Positions 18,385 to 27,729 are shown, numbered from the stretch's first letter. The stretch is DNA of 64,000 bases from Alphaproteobacteria bacterium (GCA_015062535.1 SUUK01000004.1:62001-126000), one strand, 5' to 3'. Numbers and translations are program-made. Notes: a model not told the origin generated them from the sequence alone.

Positions 18385-18413
18385 AACATACCTCCCTCCC
18401 AATTATATCTTTT

Positions 18414-18442
18414 ATCATACCACATTTTTTCTAATTTTTCCA
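18414..18442 (-). promoter_or_regulatory. Putative promoter for virB2 copies 2-3 and downstream T4SS genes
   Basis: On the minus strand a TGG-extended -10 TATGAT (18419-18414) lies 17 bases after TGGAAA (18442-18437). It is just downstream of the terminator that follows the first virB2, and it would let the rest of the operon be expressed independently. Consensus match is moderate. Confidence 0.42.
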
Positions 18443-18540
18443 CTAAAAAAAGACATCCTTAAAAACTTCCAACACATTGTTTTATAACTATTTTTACTGC
18501 TTGTAACAAAAGTTTAATATTGTAAACTTTTATTTATATA

Positions 18541-18574
18541 AAAAAGTATCGGGAGCAAAACTCCCGATACTTTA
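18541..18574 (-). terminator. Intrinsic terminator/attenuator after the first virB2
   Basis: A perfect 13-bp stem (AAAGTATCGGGAG/CTCCCGATACTTT, 18543-18573) with a five-base loop is followed on the minus strand by a T-rich run. It separates the first virB2 from the other T4SS genes, so this pilin can be made in excess while partial read-through feeds the operon. Confidence 0.85.
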
Positions 18575-18597
18575 TTTTGTTTAGTGATACACACAGA

Positions 18598-18975
18598 TTA
18601 TTCACCAGTACCACCAGCAATACCTGTACCAGCACCTTCAAATGTATCTATCACTTCTGCGTTATGTGCTGCACCTCTACCCATTATATCACCTGTTGCG
18701 TAGTTTACAATAGATGCTGCAGCAGCCAAGATAGCCATACCAACTGCAAGACCTGCAAACCATGTCCATTTTACTTTACCGAAAATAGCTTGGAAAGCAA
18801 TACCTACTAAACCGAAACCACCTACAACAAAGATAATAATTTTAACGTGGTTAAAAATTGTAACAGCTTTTTCTGTCGCTGTGTTCATAACTTGCGCATG
18901 AGATGCATCCGCAAATAATAAAGTAAACAAGAATGCTAAAGAGCACAATGTTAACATTTTTTTCAAGTTTCTCAT
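18598..18975 (-). CDS. virB2: VirB2-like major T4SS pilin (first copy)
   Basis: A 125-residue VirB2/TrbC-like pilin. The start is ATG 18975 after TAGGAGAACG; the frame upstream to 19035 overlaps the promoter. A signal peptide ends DASHAQ. Two hydrophobic helices are separated by GKVKWTWF, the short cytoplasmic loop of VirB2 pilins, and the C-terminus is Gly/Ala-rich. As first gene behind its own promoter and followed directly by a strong terminator it is the likely major T-pilus subunit. Two diverged copies follow. Its start is divergent from the type IVb pilus cluster, 294 bases away. Confidence 0.88.
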   Translation of the reverse strand: MRNLKKMLTLCSLAFLFTLLFADASHAQVMNTATEKAVTIFNHVKIIIFVVGGFGLVGIAFQAIFGKVKWTWFAGLAVGMAILAAAASIVNYATGDIMGRGAAHNAEVIDTFEGAGTGIAGGTGE

Positions 18976-19006
18976 TTTCGTTCTCCTAAATTTATTACAC
19001 ATTATT

Positions 19007-19035
19007 ATTAGAGCACATTTTTTAAAAAAAATCAA
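19007..19035 (-). promoter_or_regulatory. Putative virB2 promoter
   Basis: TTGATT (19035-19030), a 17-base spacer and TCTAAT (19012-19007) sit about 35 bases upstream of the virB2 start. The remaining divergent spacer (19036-19269) is very AT-rich and contains no gene that I can see. Confidence 0.45.
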
Positions 19036-19269
19036 GACCCTTGCAACTTTTGAGAAATCAAATAACTACATGTTTTTACTATATATTTTTTTCTGTAACA
19101 AAAGTTTAACACCCACAAAACCCCAAAAAACACCATTTTTCCATAAAAAAATAACTATTTTTCAAAATTTATTGTTATTAGTTCAACAAATATACTTGCG
19201 AAACTTTTCAAACAATGTTTAAAATATGGTTAATTTTGGAGTTATGCTATTTTTACAGGCTTAAGTTTT

Positions 19270-20487
19270 ATGAGTGAAGTTAAAAATTTTGTTTTAGGAT
19301 TTACTTTATCTATTCTTGGTTTTGCCATCTACAACCAAGAAACTACTTCTATCTCTCCAAAGCAATCTACAGCGCAACCAAATGTAAAAATAGATTTATT
19401 TAAAGAAAAATCTTTTTCTACGAATACCCATGTAAATTTAATCCCTATAGAAAAAGAAACCATTTTATCTGCACCAACAGCTCTTCAGCAAGAAAAAAAC
19501 GCCAAAGACTTATTAATAGCAGACACATCTTCAATAAACGGGATTGAAGATGATGAAATCTTAAACATAAATATAGAAGGCATAATACCAATAGAAATAA
19601 ACAACGAAGCACCAAACTCCGCATCTTTTTCAAACTCCGAAAAAGAAGAGAAGGTAGCATTATTGCCTTCCAACAATTTAGAAACAGAAACATCTCCATG
19701 GAGCATAACACAAACAAGCAGAAGCAAAAACAAGCTTTCAATACCACAAATAAACACTAGCAACACTCCATCATATAAGGTTGCAGAGAAAATCAAGCAA
19801 AGCATCATCTTCCCTATTCCAGAAGAAATACTTAGCGACGAAAATTTAACCCCAACTTTCATAAAACCAAACCAACCAGATAAAGCACAAAAAAACAAAA
19901 CAAAAACTCAAGATAAACCAAAAATAATACAAAAGAAACCTATCACACCTATTGAGAACAAGACTAAAGACACAAGTATCTTTAGCAATATATCTTCTTG
20001 GTTTAGCGAACAAAACAAAGATAAAAAAGAAAATAATAAAACCAAAGCACCTGCGCCAGTGTATAGTAGCCAACAACAATACACACCGACTCAAACAAAA
20101 ACAACCACTACAAATAAAAAGCAAACAACTCAAAATATTGGTGACTTTTACGAAGCTCTTCAAAACACAAAGAAAGATTACATAAAAAACAATATAGTTC
20201 CAACAGAACTAAAACTATCCTTCAACAAAGGACGTGCAGAGATATCAGGTCAAACCCTTAGATGGTTAAAAGCTTTTTCTGAGAAATCACTTAAAGACAA
20301 CTACCAACTGCAAGTTAGACTTGATGGCTCAGCCCCTGCAGAGCTACAAAAGAAAAGACTAAATCTACTATACACCATATTCACAAACCATGGAGTAAAT
20401 ATAGACAATGTAGATACAGCCTTTTCAAATGTAGAACCAAACACCTTTATTATTAGAACAATCAGAACAAATAAAACCTCATTTTAG
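19270..20487 (+). CDS. Membrane-anchored protein with OmpA-like C-terminal domain
   Basis: A 405-residue protein with one N-terminal hydrophobic segment (about 7-22), a long low-complexity linker rich in K, T, P, S, N and Q (about 25-300), and a folded C-terminus of ~90 residues. That C-terminus resembles an OmpA-like peptidoglycan-binding domain by eye: LKLSFNKGRAEIS, then LQVRLDG, then a QKKRLNLLYTIFTNHGV helix matching the usual RA..V...L...GV pattern. A cell-wall anchoring role next to a secretin-based pilus would make sense. A six-codon ORF (19244-19264) with a GGAG site ends six bases before this ATG and may act as a coupling leader, since this gene has only a weak site of its own. Domain call tentative. 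Confidence 0.72.
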   Translation: MSEVKNFVLGFTLSILGFAIYNQETTSISPKQSTAQPNVKIDLFKEKSFSTNTHVNLIPIEKETILSAPTALQQEKNAKDLLIADTSSINGIEDDEILNINIEGIIPIEINNEAPNSASFSNSEKEEKVALLPSNNLETETSPWSITQTSRSKNKLSIPQINTSNTPSYKVAEKIKQSIIFPIPEEILSDENLTPTFIKPNQPDKAQKNKTKTQDKPKIIQKKPITPIENKTKDTSIFSNISSWFSEQNKDKKENNKTKAPAPVYSSQQQYTPTQTKTTTTNKKQTTQNIGDFYEALQNTKKDYIKNNIVPTELKLSFNKGRAEISGQTLRWLKAFSEKSLKDNYQLQVRLDGSAPAELQKKRLNLLYTIFTNHGVNIDNVDTAFSNVEPNTFIIRTIRTNKTSF

Positions 20488-20601
20488 GAGATTTTACCAC
20501 ATGTATCAACAAAACGTTTCATAAATAATGTGTTAAGCTTGATTAATTATTTTTTAACATTTATTGTGAACTGAGATTACATTTTAAAGATAGGTCGAAT
20601 T

Positions 20602-21696
20602 ATGAAAAAAAGTTTGTTATTATCGTTTTGTTTATTATGCGTAGCTGGAGTATCTGCTTGCAAAAGCACTTCTGCACAAGCACCTAACGACAGTGATGTT
20701 TTTTACTTTGAGGACACAGCTGAAGTTATTGACACAACAACTCTTCCCAAAGAAAGATGTGGAGTTAATGGTATTAGCTGCAACGACACAGCTCTTGTAA
20801 ACTATACAAAGACAGAAGCTGATTACAGAGCTCATACCGAACGCACAAAACGCGACCATCTTTACACTCAAGCTGGAGCTGGCAACAATTTAACTGCAAC
20901 TCTTAGACCTGGAGTTGAGGCAGATATTGTTGTAGCAAACAACATTCCTTCTGAACCGACACCTGTTACAGAACCTGTTATAGATGAAGGAGCATTTAGC
21001 GAAACCGGTAGTTTAGATATGACACCTGAACAAATTCAAGCTCCTGAAGTTATTGAAGAAAATATTGGTAGAGCAGATAATATAGAAACTAAGAAAAAAA
21101 CTATAATACAAACTGTAACAGAAGAAGACGGCACAATATATGAAATCGTTTGCCAAGATATAGCTTGTACAGAAGTTGAAAAGATAAAACAAACAATTGA
21201 AGAAGATGGATCTAAATACGAGATAATCTGTGAAGAAAACTGCGAAGAAATCATGAGTGCAAATGCAGATGATGATGTTATTACATCTGAGTTCACAGAA
21301 GAATCTTTTGATATCGCAGATTACATAGATCAAGATGGAAATGAATTAGATATAGAATTTAATGAATATGGCCTAAAAGAACAAGTTATCGCAGATGCTT
21401 CTGTTGAAAAAGTTAAAATCACTGACGAAAGTGTGTTAACTTGGGAAGCTGAAGAAGGTGATAATTTACGTGAATTGTTAACAAAATGGAGTGAAATGTC
21501 TGGTTGGAAATTATTGTGGAAAACAAACCGCAATTACACTCTTAGTGCTGGCGTAATGTTTAAAGGTAAATTTGCAGATGTAAGTTCAGCTTTAATTAGA
21601 GCTTTTGCTAGAGCAAGACCTGCACCAATTGCTACATATTACAAAGGCAACCGTGTTATAGTTGTTGAAACAATGGAGAACGAGAATGCGTACTAA
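20602..21696 (+). CDS. TcpQ/PilL-type pilus lipoprotein
   Basis: A 364-residue lipoprotein: the signal sequence ends in the lipobox VSAC at about residue 20. A long acidic region (about 40-265) contains two near-repeated segments of the type TxxEDGxxYEIxC. The C-terminal ~85 residues match the TcpQ family (toxin-coregulated pilus protein Q): LTWEAEEGDNLRELLTKWS, then SGWKLLWKTN, then YKGNRVIVVE near the end. TcpQ-type proteins help place the secretin of type IVb pili in the outer membrane. The gene overlaps the secretin gene by 11 bases. Acid-rich paired-Cys repeats are unusual for the family. Confidence 0.85.
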   Translation: MKKSLLLSFCLLCVAGVSACKSTSAQAPNDSDVFYFEDTAEVIDTTTLPKERCGVNGISCNDTALVNYTKTEADYRAHTERTKRDHLYTQAGAGNNLTATLRPGVEADIVVANNIPSEPTPVTEPVIDEGAFSETGSLDMTPEQIQAPEVIEENIGRADNIETKKKTIIQTVTEEDGTIYEIVCQDIACTEVEKIKQTIEEDGSKYEIICEENCEEIMSANADDDVITSEFTEESFDIADYIDQDGNELDIEFNEYGLKEQVIADASVEKVKITDESVLTWEAEEGDNLRELLTKWSEMSGWKLLWKTNRNYTLSAGVMFKGKFADVSSALIRAFARARPAPIATYYKGNRVIVVETMENENAY

Positions 21697-23287
21697 TGGA
21701 AAATTTTTAATAGGATTAAGCTCTCTTTTATTTTTAGGTGTTGCTTCTTGCTCATTACCTACAGATTTTGATGCTGCTATTGAACGTGATGTTGATGCGA
21801 CTGTTCAATATAAAGAAGATGCCAAAGCTCCTCAAAAGGTTTCAGACACAGATGTTATTAGAATAAAAGATGATATTTGGCTCGGAGATACTAGTGATGT
21901 GGAATATGAAGGTGATAAACCTTTACCAAGTTATTTAGAAACAAATGATGGTATCACACTGGTTAGCAACCGCCCTATTACATTGTATGAGATTGGTAAT
22001 ACTATTAGCCAAATTACTTCTATTAAAATGCGCTTTGCAGCACAATTAGAAGGTCCAGCAAAAGCAGCTGCTGACAAAAATGCCCCAACTATTTCTAAAG
22101 TAGGTAGCAAATGGTCAGATACATCTAGAATGCTTGTTTCTTACAAAGGTTCTTTAAGTGGCTTATTAGATGAGGTATGCTCTTATTTTGGTGTATGGTG
22201 GAAATACGAAAATGGTGAAATTTACATTTATAAATATACCACAAAAACATTTACATTATACACTCTTCCAACAAAACCATCTATGACATCTAGTGTTAGT
22301 AGCTCTTCTGGTGGTGGAAGCATTACTAGTGGTGTATCTGGTATAGATTTATGGGGAAATATTGTAACTGCTGTAAAATCAATGTTAGGTTCCGGCTCTA
22401 GTTTGGTAACAGATCCTTCAAATGGCACATTAACAATAACTGCGACTCCTGTTGAAATAAAAAAGGTTGCTAAATTTGTTCATGAACAAAATGTAAGACT
22501 TTCTCGCCAAGTTGCGATTAGTGTAAAAGTTTTACAGGTAGATGTTGATGAAGCTCATGGTTATGGTTTTGACTTAGATGCAGCATTTAAAGATAGAACA
22601 GAAAGTGGTGGAAGTATATCTATCGGCGAAGTTACAACACCTAGCTCTTTAGTTGATAGCAATGCTGGTATATCTATGAAAATTTTAGGTGGTGATGTTA
22701 GTGTAAATGCCGCTATGCAAGCTCTTGCAACACAAGGTACAACAACTTTGGTTACAAGTGGTACAGTTACTACTATGAATAATAAACCAGCTCCAATCCA
22801 AGTTGTTAAAACACAAAACTACATCTCTGAGTATACAAAAACAAATAATGGTACAGTTAATGGTGATGCATCATGGGATACAACTGTTGAAACAGAAGAA
22901 ATTGAAGTAGGTTTCACATTAGATGTTTTACCAAGAATTATGGATCATGGTCGTTTGATGATGCTGTTTAGCTTAAATCTTTCTGACCTATTATCTTTAG
23001 AGAAAGTGTACCTAGATGGTTCTGAAGAATCCGGCTATATTCAAAACCCTGTTATCGAAGAACGTGGTTTCGTACAGGAAGTTGCATTGAAGTCAGGCGA
23101 AACACTTGTGTTATCTGGTTATGAAAGAGTTGAAACATCTAGTGATAAAGAAGGTTTAGGCGCAGTAAACAATATGTTACTTGGTGGCCATCAAAATGTT
23201 GGCAAAAAAAGAAGTATTGTTGTGATTTTATTAACACCTGTTGTGCTAGAATCTCCATTATTACCTGAGTCTCGCATGAATTACTAA
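21686..23287 (+). CDS. pilN: Type IVb pilus secretin PilN
   Basis: A 533-residue outer-membrane secretin lipoprotein. The start is ATG 21686 (GGAG upstream) inside the end of the preceding gene; the earlier in-frame start at 21662 would spoil the lipobox, which reads GVASC. Residues ~85-190 are an STN/N0-like region, a Ser/Gly-rich stretch (SSSSGGGS) lies near 205, then an N1-type domain and the secretin C-domain with LKSGETLVLSGYE and KKRSIVVILLTPVVLES. PilN forms the gated outer-membrane ring through which the pilus exits. It is coupled to the TcpQ-type gene upstream and to pilO2 ten bases downstream. Confidence 0.93.
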   Translation: MRTNGKFLIGLSSLLFLGVASCSLPTDFDAAIERDVDATVQYKEDAKAPQKVSDTDVIRIKDDIWLGDTSDVEYEGDKPLPSYLETNDGITLVSNRPITLYEIGNTISQITSIKMRFAAQLEGPAKAAADKNAPTISKVGSKWSDTSRMLVSYKGSLSGLLDEVCSYFGVWWKYENGEIYIYKYTTKTFTLYTLPTKPSMTSSVSSSSGGGSITSGVSGIDLWGNIVTAVKSMLGSGSSLVTDPSNGTLTITATPVEIKKVAKFVHEQNVRLSRQVAISVKVLQVDVDEAHGYGFDLDAAFKDRTESGGSISIGEVTTPSSLVDSNAGISMKILGGDVSVNAAMQALATQGTTTLVTSGTVTTMNNKPAPIQVVKTQNYISEYTKTNNGTVNGDASWDTTVETEEIEVGFTLDVLPRIMDHGRLMMLFSLNLSDLLSLEKVYLDGSEESGYIQNPVIEERGFVQEVALKSGETLVLSGYERVETSSDKEGLGAVNNMLLGGHQNVGKKRSIVVILLTPVVLESPLLPESRMNY

Positions 23288-23297
23288 GGAGCAAAAC

Positions 23298-24575
23298 GTG
23301 GCTGAAGAAGACGAAATACTTGATGATTCTACTGAAAATGGCGCAAACCTAAGTAGTAAGGAATGGGCTTCTAGCTTTACTGTTAGAGGTGTTCCATATG
23401 CTGCCAGTGTATTTTGGGAAAGTCTTCAAAATGTAGATGCACCTTTCTTAGATGCAAAAGATGCAGCTGAAAATGTTTTAGTTGGCGCAGACTTGTTTTG
23501 TGTAAAGCATGGTAAATCACCACAGCTTGGTTTAGCAATATCATCACAAGGATTTAAAAAGGGTATGAATGTAGCTGCAGTTACAGCAGTTACATCTATG
23601 AGTGATGCATCTTCTTTGCTTGCCGTTTTTAAAGTAGATGCAGGATATTGGTATCTTTGTGTTAGAAATGATGTAATTTTATCTGATGGTGACGTATTAT
23701 TTGTAAAAGAAGAAGATGCTAAAGAGCAGTTTATGTCAATGCTTTCTGTTCCTGATTGGTCAAAGAAAATTGCACCAGAAGAATGGGGAATCGATGACAC
23801 TGAACAAAGAGATATTTCTGAAGTATTTGCTCAAGGGCTTGATTCAAAACTTGAAAAGATAAATGCTCTCCGTGGTACAGAATTATTAATTGTTGTAGTA
23901 TTAAGTATTGCAGCTGGTGCTTGGTTAATTTCATACATATCAGAAACATTTTTTAAAACAGATGTTCAGCAGATGCATGTTCAAACACGAAGAGCACAGA
24001 AAAAAAAGGTCAAAAAAGTTGAAGTAGTTATTCCTGCTCCATGGGAATCTATGATTGATCCTGTTTGGATGTTAGATAATTGTCGTCAATCTATTTTATC
24101 ACTAACCTCAATTTCTGCTCCTGGTTGGAGAAATCAAGGTGTTACTTGCATGGCATCTGGTGCTATGACTTCGTGGAATAAAGAGTTTGGTCGTTTATCT
24201 TGGATTGAGATGTCTTTAGCATATTCTGGATTAAGCTTTTCAAGTAAAACTATTGATCCATCATCATCAATAGTTACTGTTTCTCTGCCATTTCAAGAAG
24301 CTAAAAGAATAAAATCAGCACCTAAAAAGACTATGACAGAATTGCGACATATGGTGAATGATTTATTTCAGGCATTAAATTTAAGGATAAGTATTTCTGA
24401 AGAAAAGTCCACTGTTGGTGGTAAAGTGTATGAATCATTAAAATTTGGTATAACATCAAAATATGATCCTGAAGTTTGGAAAGAATTGTTAACAAAATTT
24501 TCAGGACTTAGGGTTAATAATATACGTTATGTTGATGGCGTATGGAATTATGAGGGGGCTATTTATGTTCAATAG
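23298..24575 (+). CDS. Type IVb pilus inner-membrane protein PilO2
   Basis: A 425-residue protein beginning with GTG at 23298 after AAGGAGC. The N-terminal cytoplasmic half (about 25-195) and one transmembrane helix (about 197-217, LLIVVVLSIAAGAWLI) followed by a periplasmic half match the PilO2 family of R64-type thin pili. The order PilN-PilO-PilP-ATPase-GspF is that of IncI plasmid pil clusters. The protein likely links the cytoplasmic ATPase to the periplasmic alignment complex. The end overlaps the pilP start by 11 bases. Confidence 0.88.
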   Translation: MAEEDEILDDSTENGANLSSKEWASSFTVRGVPYAASVFWESLQNVDAPFLDAKDAAENVLVGADLFCVKHGKSPQLGLAISSQGFKKGMNVAAVTAVTSMSDASSLLAVFKVDAGYWYLCVRNDVILSDGDVLFVKEEDAKEQFMSMLSVPDWSKKIAPEEWGIDDTEQRDISEVFAQGLDSKLEKINALRGTELLIVVVLSIAAGAWLISYISETFFKTDVQQMHVQTRRAQKKKVKKVEVVIPAPWESMIDPVWMLDNCRQSILSLTSISAPGWRNQGVTCMASGAMTSWNKEFGRLSWIEMSLAYSGLSFSSKTIDPSSSIVTVSLPFQEAKRIKSAPKKTMTELRHMVNDLFQALNLRISISEEKSTVGGKVYESLKFGITSKYDPEVWKELLTKFSGLRVNNIRYVDGVWNYEGAIYVQ

Positions 24576-26007
24576 TAAAAAAATACATCTTTTGAGTTTA
24601 GCTGCATTAGGTATTATTTTAGGTGCAAATAACAGCTTTGCTGCAGAAAGCAAGATTGCGAGTATTGACGGCAATAATTTGCCTATAAATTCAGCTACAC
24701 CAGAAAAGGCGACAAAACCTGTGTCTACGCAACCAGCTAATTCTTTAGTATCTCCTTCAAAGCCTCAATCTACTGAAACTAAAAAAGAAGTAGATATTAA
24801 GAATGCTGAAAAAACAGTACAAAAAGCTCCTTTACCAAAAGAAAATGAAAAAACTAAAGATGATTTTGATTTTGACCTAAAAATGAAGGCAATCACACCT
24901 CCTTCTTCACCTAGTGCTACGCCAAAAGCTACTGAAGAAAAGAAAGAGGCTACTAAAGAAGTTACTAAAGAAGATTTATCAGAGGATTTGCCTAAAGATA
25001 TAAAATACAAATCAAACCCTATTGAGAATCTAGGAAATAGTGTTTTATCTCAAATGGATGATGACTTATTTAAACAAATGTCTGATATCGAAAAAAGCAC
25101 AACTCTATTAACATTAGAGTTAAAGAGAGAAAAAATACGTAACGAAATTGAGGCTCAAAAGGCTATTCGTCAAAAAAACATTGATGACATTGAAAAGCAA
25201 AAGGCAGAACAACGTATGTTAGAGCTTCAAAAGAAAAAAGAACTTGAAACAGAAGTTATTAACGCAAAGCAACACTTGCTTGACAGAGAACAAATGTTTG
25301 AAGTTTTAAAACAACGCAAACTGTTAAATGCTTATATGAATCATATGCTTGTTATGCAACAAGATTGGTTAAAAGAAAAAGAAGCATTATATGGTCAATT
25401 AGCAGCAATGGAACAAGAAAAAAGAGATTTGATTGCAGCTTTCAAACAGAGAATCGATTCTGTGTTAGAAGCTTCAGCTAAAAATATACAAGTTGCAGAA
25501 GCTGCAAAGGCTAACTTTGAAAGAGTTGTTAAAAACTTAAAAGCTCGTAACGAACAATTGCGTAAGAGAGTTGAAGCCGATGCTAAGATTATAAAAAATG
25601 CTAAAAATATGTATATTCAATCTCAATCTATTGAAGAGCTTAAAGACATGAATGCAGCGAATCGCAGTTTAGCAGAAAGCAATGCAGAGGCTTTAGCTTT
25701 AGCAGCTTTAGAAGCAGCAGAAGAAGAAGTTGAAGAAGTTGTAATTGAAAAATTAAGCACTAAATATGCCTTATTGGGTATTTCTGGACGAGCTGAATCT
25801 ATGTCTGTAGAACTAATTGGCACAGATGGCCAACCATTTTTAATAAAAGTTGGATCATTATTACCAACAGGTCACACACTTAAAGAGATTGGTTCTGATT
25901 ATGCTAAATTTAGCAAAGATGGTTATGATGATTATTTATATATAGGTAAAACTATTGATGGATATACTCCATTGTTAGGTCAAGCATCAGAAAAGAATGC
26001 AAAATAG
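24565..26007 (+). CDS. pilP: Type IV pilus biogenesis protein PilP
   Basis: A 480-residue exported protein. The start is ATG 24565 with GAGGGGGC upstream, and a signal peptide ends NSFAAES. After a Pro/Lys/Thr-rich linker comes a long coiled coil (about 165-370, Q/K/E-rich). The final ~70 residues (ALLGISGRAESMSVELIG, then a compact strand-rich end) fit the PilP/GspC-type domain that contacts the secretin. R64 PilP proteins are much shorter, about 150 residues, so the coiled-coil insertion is a notable enlargement that could span a wide periplasm. Function inferred from position and the C-terminal domain. Confidence 0.82.
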   Translation: MFNSKKIHLLSLAALGIILGANNSFAAESKIASIDGNNLPINSATPEKATKPVSTQPANSLVSPSKPQSTETKKEVDIKNAEKTVQKAPLPKENEKTKDDFDFDLKMKAITPPSSPSATPKATEEKKEATKEVTKEDLSEDLPKDIKYKSNPIENLGNSVLSQMDDDLFKQMSDIEKSTTLLTLELKREKIRNEIEAQKAIRQKNIDDIEKQKAEQRMLELQKKKELETEVINAKQHLLDREQMFEVLKQRKLLNAYMNHMLVMQQDWLKEKEALYGQLAAMEQEKRDLIAAFKQRIDSVLEASAKNIQVAEAAKANFERVVKNLKARNEQLRKRVEADAKIIKNAKNMYIQSQSIEELKDMNAANRSLAESNAEALALAALEAAEEEVEEVVIEKLSTKYALLGISGRAESMSVELIGTDGQPFLIKVGSLLPTGHTLKEIGSDYAKFSKDGYDDYLYIGKTIDGYTPLLGQASEKNAK

Positions 26008-26045
26008 AGCATAAAACATTATATATTATGTATGGATGAGTAGTA

Positions 26046-27719
26046 ATGGCTGAGGAAAATAAAAAAGAAGAGCTAAAAGACGAACAAGTTGCAGAACAAC
26101 CTAAACCTCAATCAAATTTTGAGGAAGAAGAAGGTGGATCACAAGCAAAAAAGGTAAACTTGTTTGAAAAGTTATTTGCTAATGGTAATAAATTAATTAC
26201 TGTTAGTGGTTCTGATTTTGCTCTATCTAATGAAACAAGACGCTTACTTGCTCTTTTCTCTGACGGAACATATTTAGTATCAAAAGATAATAGATTTGAT
26301 GGTGCAGTATATAACTTCGAATCGAATGTTAAAAGAAGAAAAATACCGATTAAAGCGCCAACTTTTGTTACATTAAATGAAATTGCTGCTATATATGCTT
26401 ATGCAGAGCGTGGTACAGGTACTGTTGACGTATCTGCAGAAGAAGCTGAAGATATGCAAATGATGATTGACTTTGTCAACATTATTCAACGCGCATCACA
26501 AAAAAAAGTATCCGACGTTCACATTGTTGTAGGTTCATCTTCTACGGTATTATTCCGTGAAGGCGGTATTATGGTTAAGCAAAGTGAATATGGTGGCGAA
26601 TGGGGAGAAGCTTTTGTTCGTTCCGTTTTTGCTGCAGCTGATATTTCAGACTCTAACTATAACCAAAACGAATTCCAGGGCGCACAAAAACTTGGTGCTA
26701 CACCACTTCGTGGATCAAATGGTAAATTGATGTTACCGCACAACGTTTTAGCTATTCGTTTGCAATTTAACCCTATCGCGTTTGGTTCTCAATATTTGGT
26801 TATGCGTTTGCTTTATGCAGATGATAATCCAGAAGGTAGTTCAGACTTACGATCACTTGGTCTTGGAAAATATGAAGAAGATTTGTTCTTTAAAATGCGT
26901 AGTATGGCCGTTGGACTTAACGTGGTTGCTGGTCCTACTGGTTCAGGTAAGTCTACAACTCTTCAACGTAATATGATTAAACTATTACAAGAAAAAGATT
27001 ATAAGATTAACCTATTAACGGTGGAAGATCCACCTGAGTATCCAATTCCTGGCGCTCGCCAAATGCCTGTGACCAACGCTAACACTGAGGAAGAAAAAAC
27101 AGAACAATTTACAAAAGCATTATCCGCGGCTCTTCGTTCCGACCCTGACGTTATATTGGTGGGTGAAACGCGTTCATTAGCTACTGCTGAATTGACTTTT
27201 AAGGGAGCTTTGTCTGGTCACGGTGTTTGGACAACACTTCACGCCAACTCTGCGCCTGCGATTATTACTCGTTTGAGAGACATTGGTATTCAGCCATATA
27301 TGTTAAACGACCCAGAATTAGTTAAAGGACTTGTTTCTCAACGTTTGTTTAGTAAATTATGTCCTGTATGTCGCCAATCTATAAAAACTAAAGAGGGTTC
27401 TCCAGAGTTTGAGCGTTTGAAAAATGCTCTTGGTGAATATGGTATTGAAAACGTTTATGTTAGTGGTCCTGGTTGTAAGGCTTGTGGCTATAAAGGATTT
27501 AAAGGCAGAATGGCTGTTGATGAAATTATTTTGCCTGACTCGCATTTCTTAAAATTAATTATTGATAATGAAACAGCAAAAGGTATTGACTATTGGATTA
27601 GTGAATTAAATGGTCGCCCTCTAAAAGACTGCGCTATTGAGCGTATGATTAAGGGTTTAATTGACCTTGATGAAGTTGAACGTTGGTGTGGTTTGATTGA
27701 CCAAAGACCTGTATATTAG
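26046..27719 (+). CDS. pilQ: Type IVb pilus assembly ATPase (GspE/PilB family)
   Basis: A 557-residue secretion ATPase that powers pilus extension. Walker A GPTGSGKST is at about 296-304, an Asp-box region has VEDPPEYP, Walker B DPDVILVGE begins at about 366, and a His box region has GVWTTLHANS. Two CxxC pairs near 439 (CPVC) and 477 (CKAC) form the zinc-binding C-terminal module typical of GspE/PilB. The acidic N-terminus (about 1-45) is low complexity. The symbol follows R64 nomenclature, where PilQ is the ATPase, not the secretin of other systems. It sits between PilP and the GspF-like protein. Confidence 0.93.
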   Translation: MAEENKKEELKDEQVAEQPKPQSNFEEEEGGSQAKKVNLFEKLFANGNKLITVSGSDFALSNETRRLLALFSDGTYLVSKDNRFDGAVYNFESNVKRRKIPIKAPTFVTLNEIAAIYAYAERGTGTVDVSAEEAEDMQMMIDFVNIIQRASQKKVSDVHIVVGSSSTVLFREGGIMVKQSEYGGEWGEAFVRSVFAAADISDSNYNQNEFQGAQKLGATPLRGSNGKLMLPHNVLAIRLQFNPIAFGSQYLVMRLLYADDNPEGSSDLRSLGLGKYEEDLFFKMRSMAVGLNVVAGPTGSGKSTTLQRNMIKLLQEKDYKINLLTVEDPPEYPIPGARQMPVTNANTEEEKTEQFTKALSAALRSDPDVILVGETRSLATAELTFKGALSGHGVWTTLHANSAPAIITRLRDIGIQPYMLNDPELVKGLVSQRLFSKLCPVCRQSIKTKEGSPEFERLKNALGEYGIENVYVSGPGCKACGYKGFKGRMAVDEIILPDSHFLKLIIDNETAKGIDYWISELNGRPLKDCAIERMIKGLIDLDEVERWCGLIDQRPVY

Positions 27720-27729
27720 GAGATAAACT

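Noticed and set aside
19485-20163. Overlapping minus-strand frames in the OmpA-like gene
   Set aside because: They are products of the low-complexity K/T/P-rich linker; no RBS and no recognisable domains.
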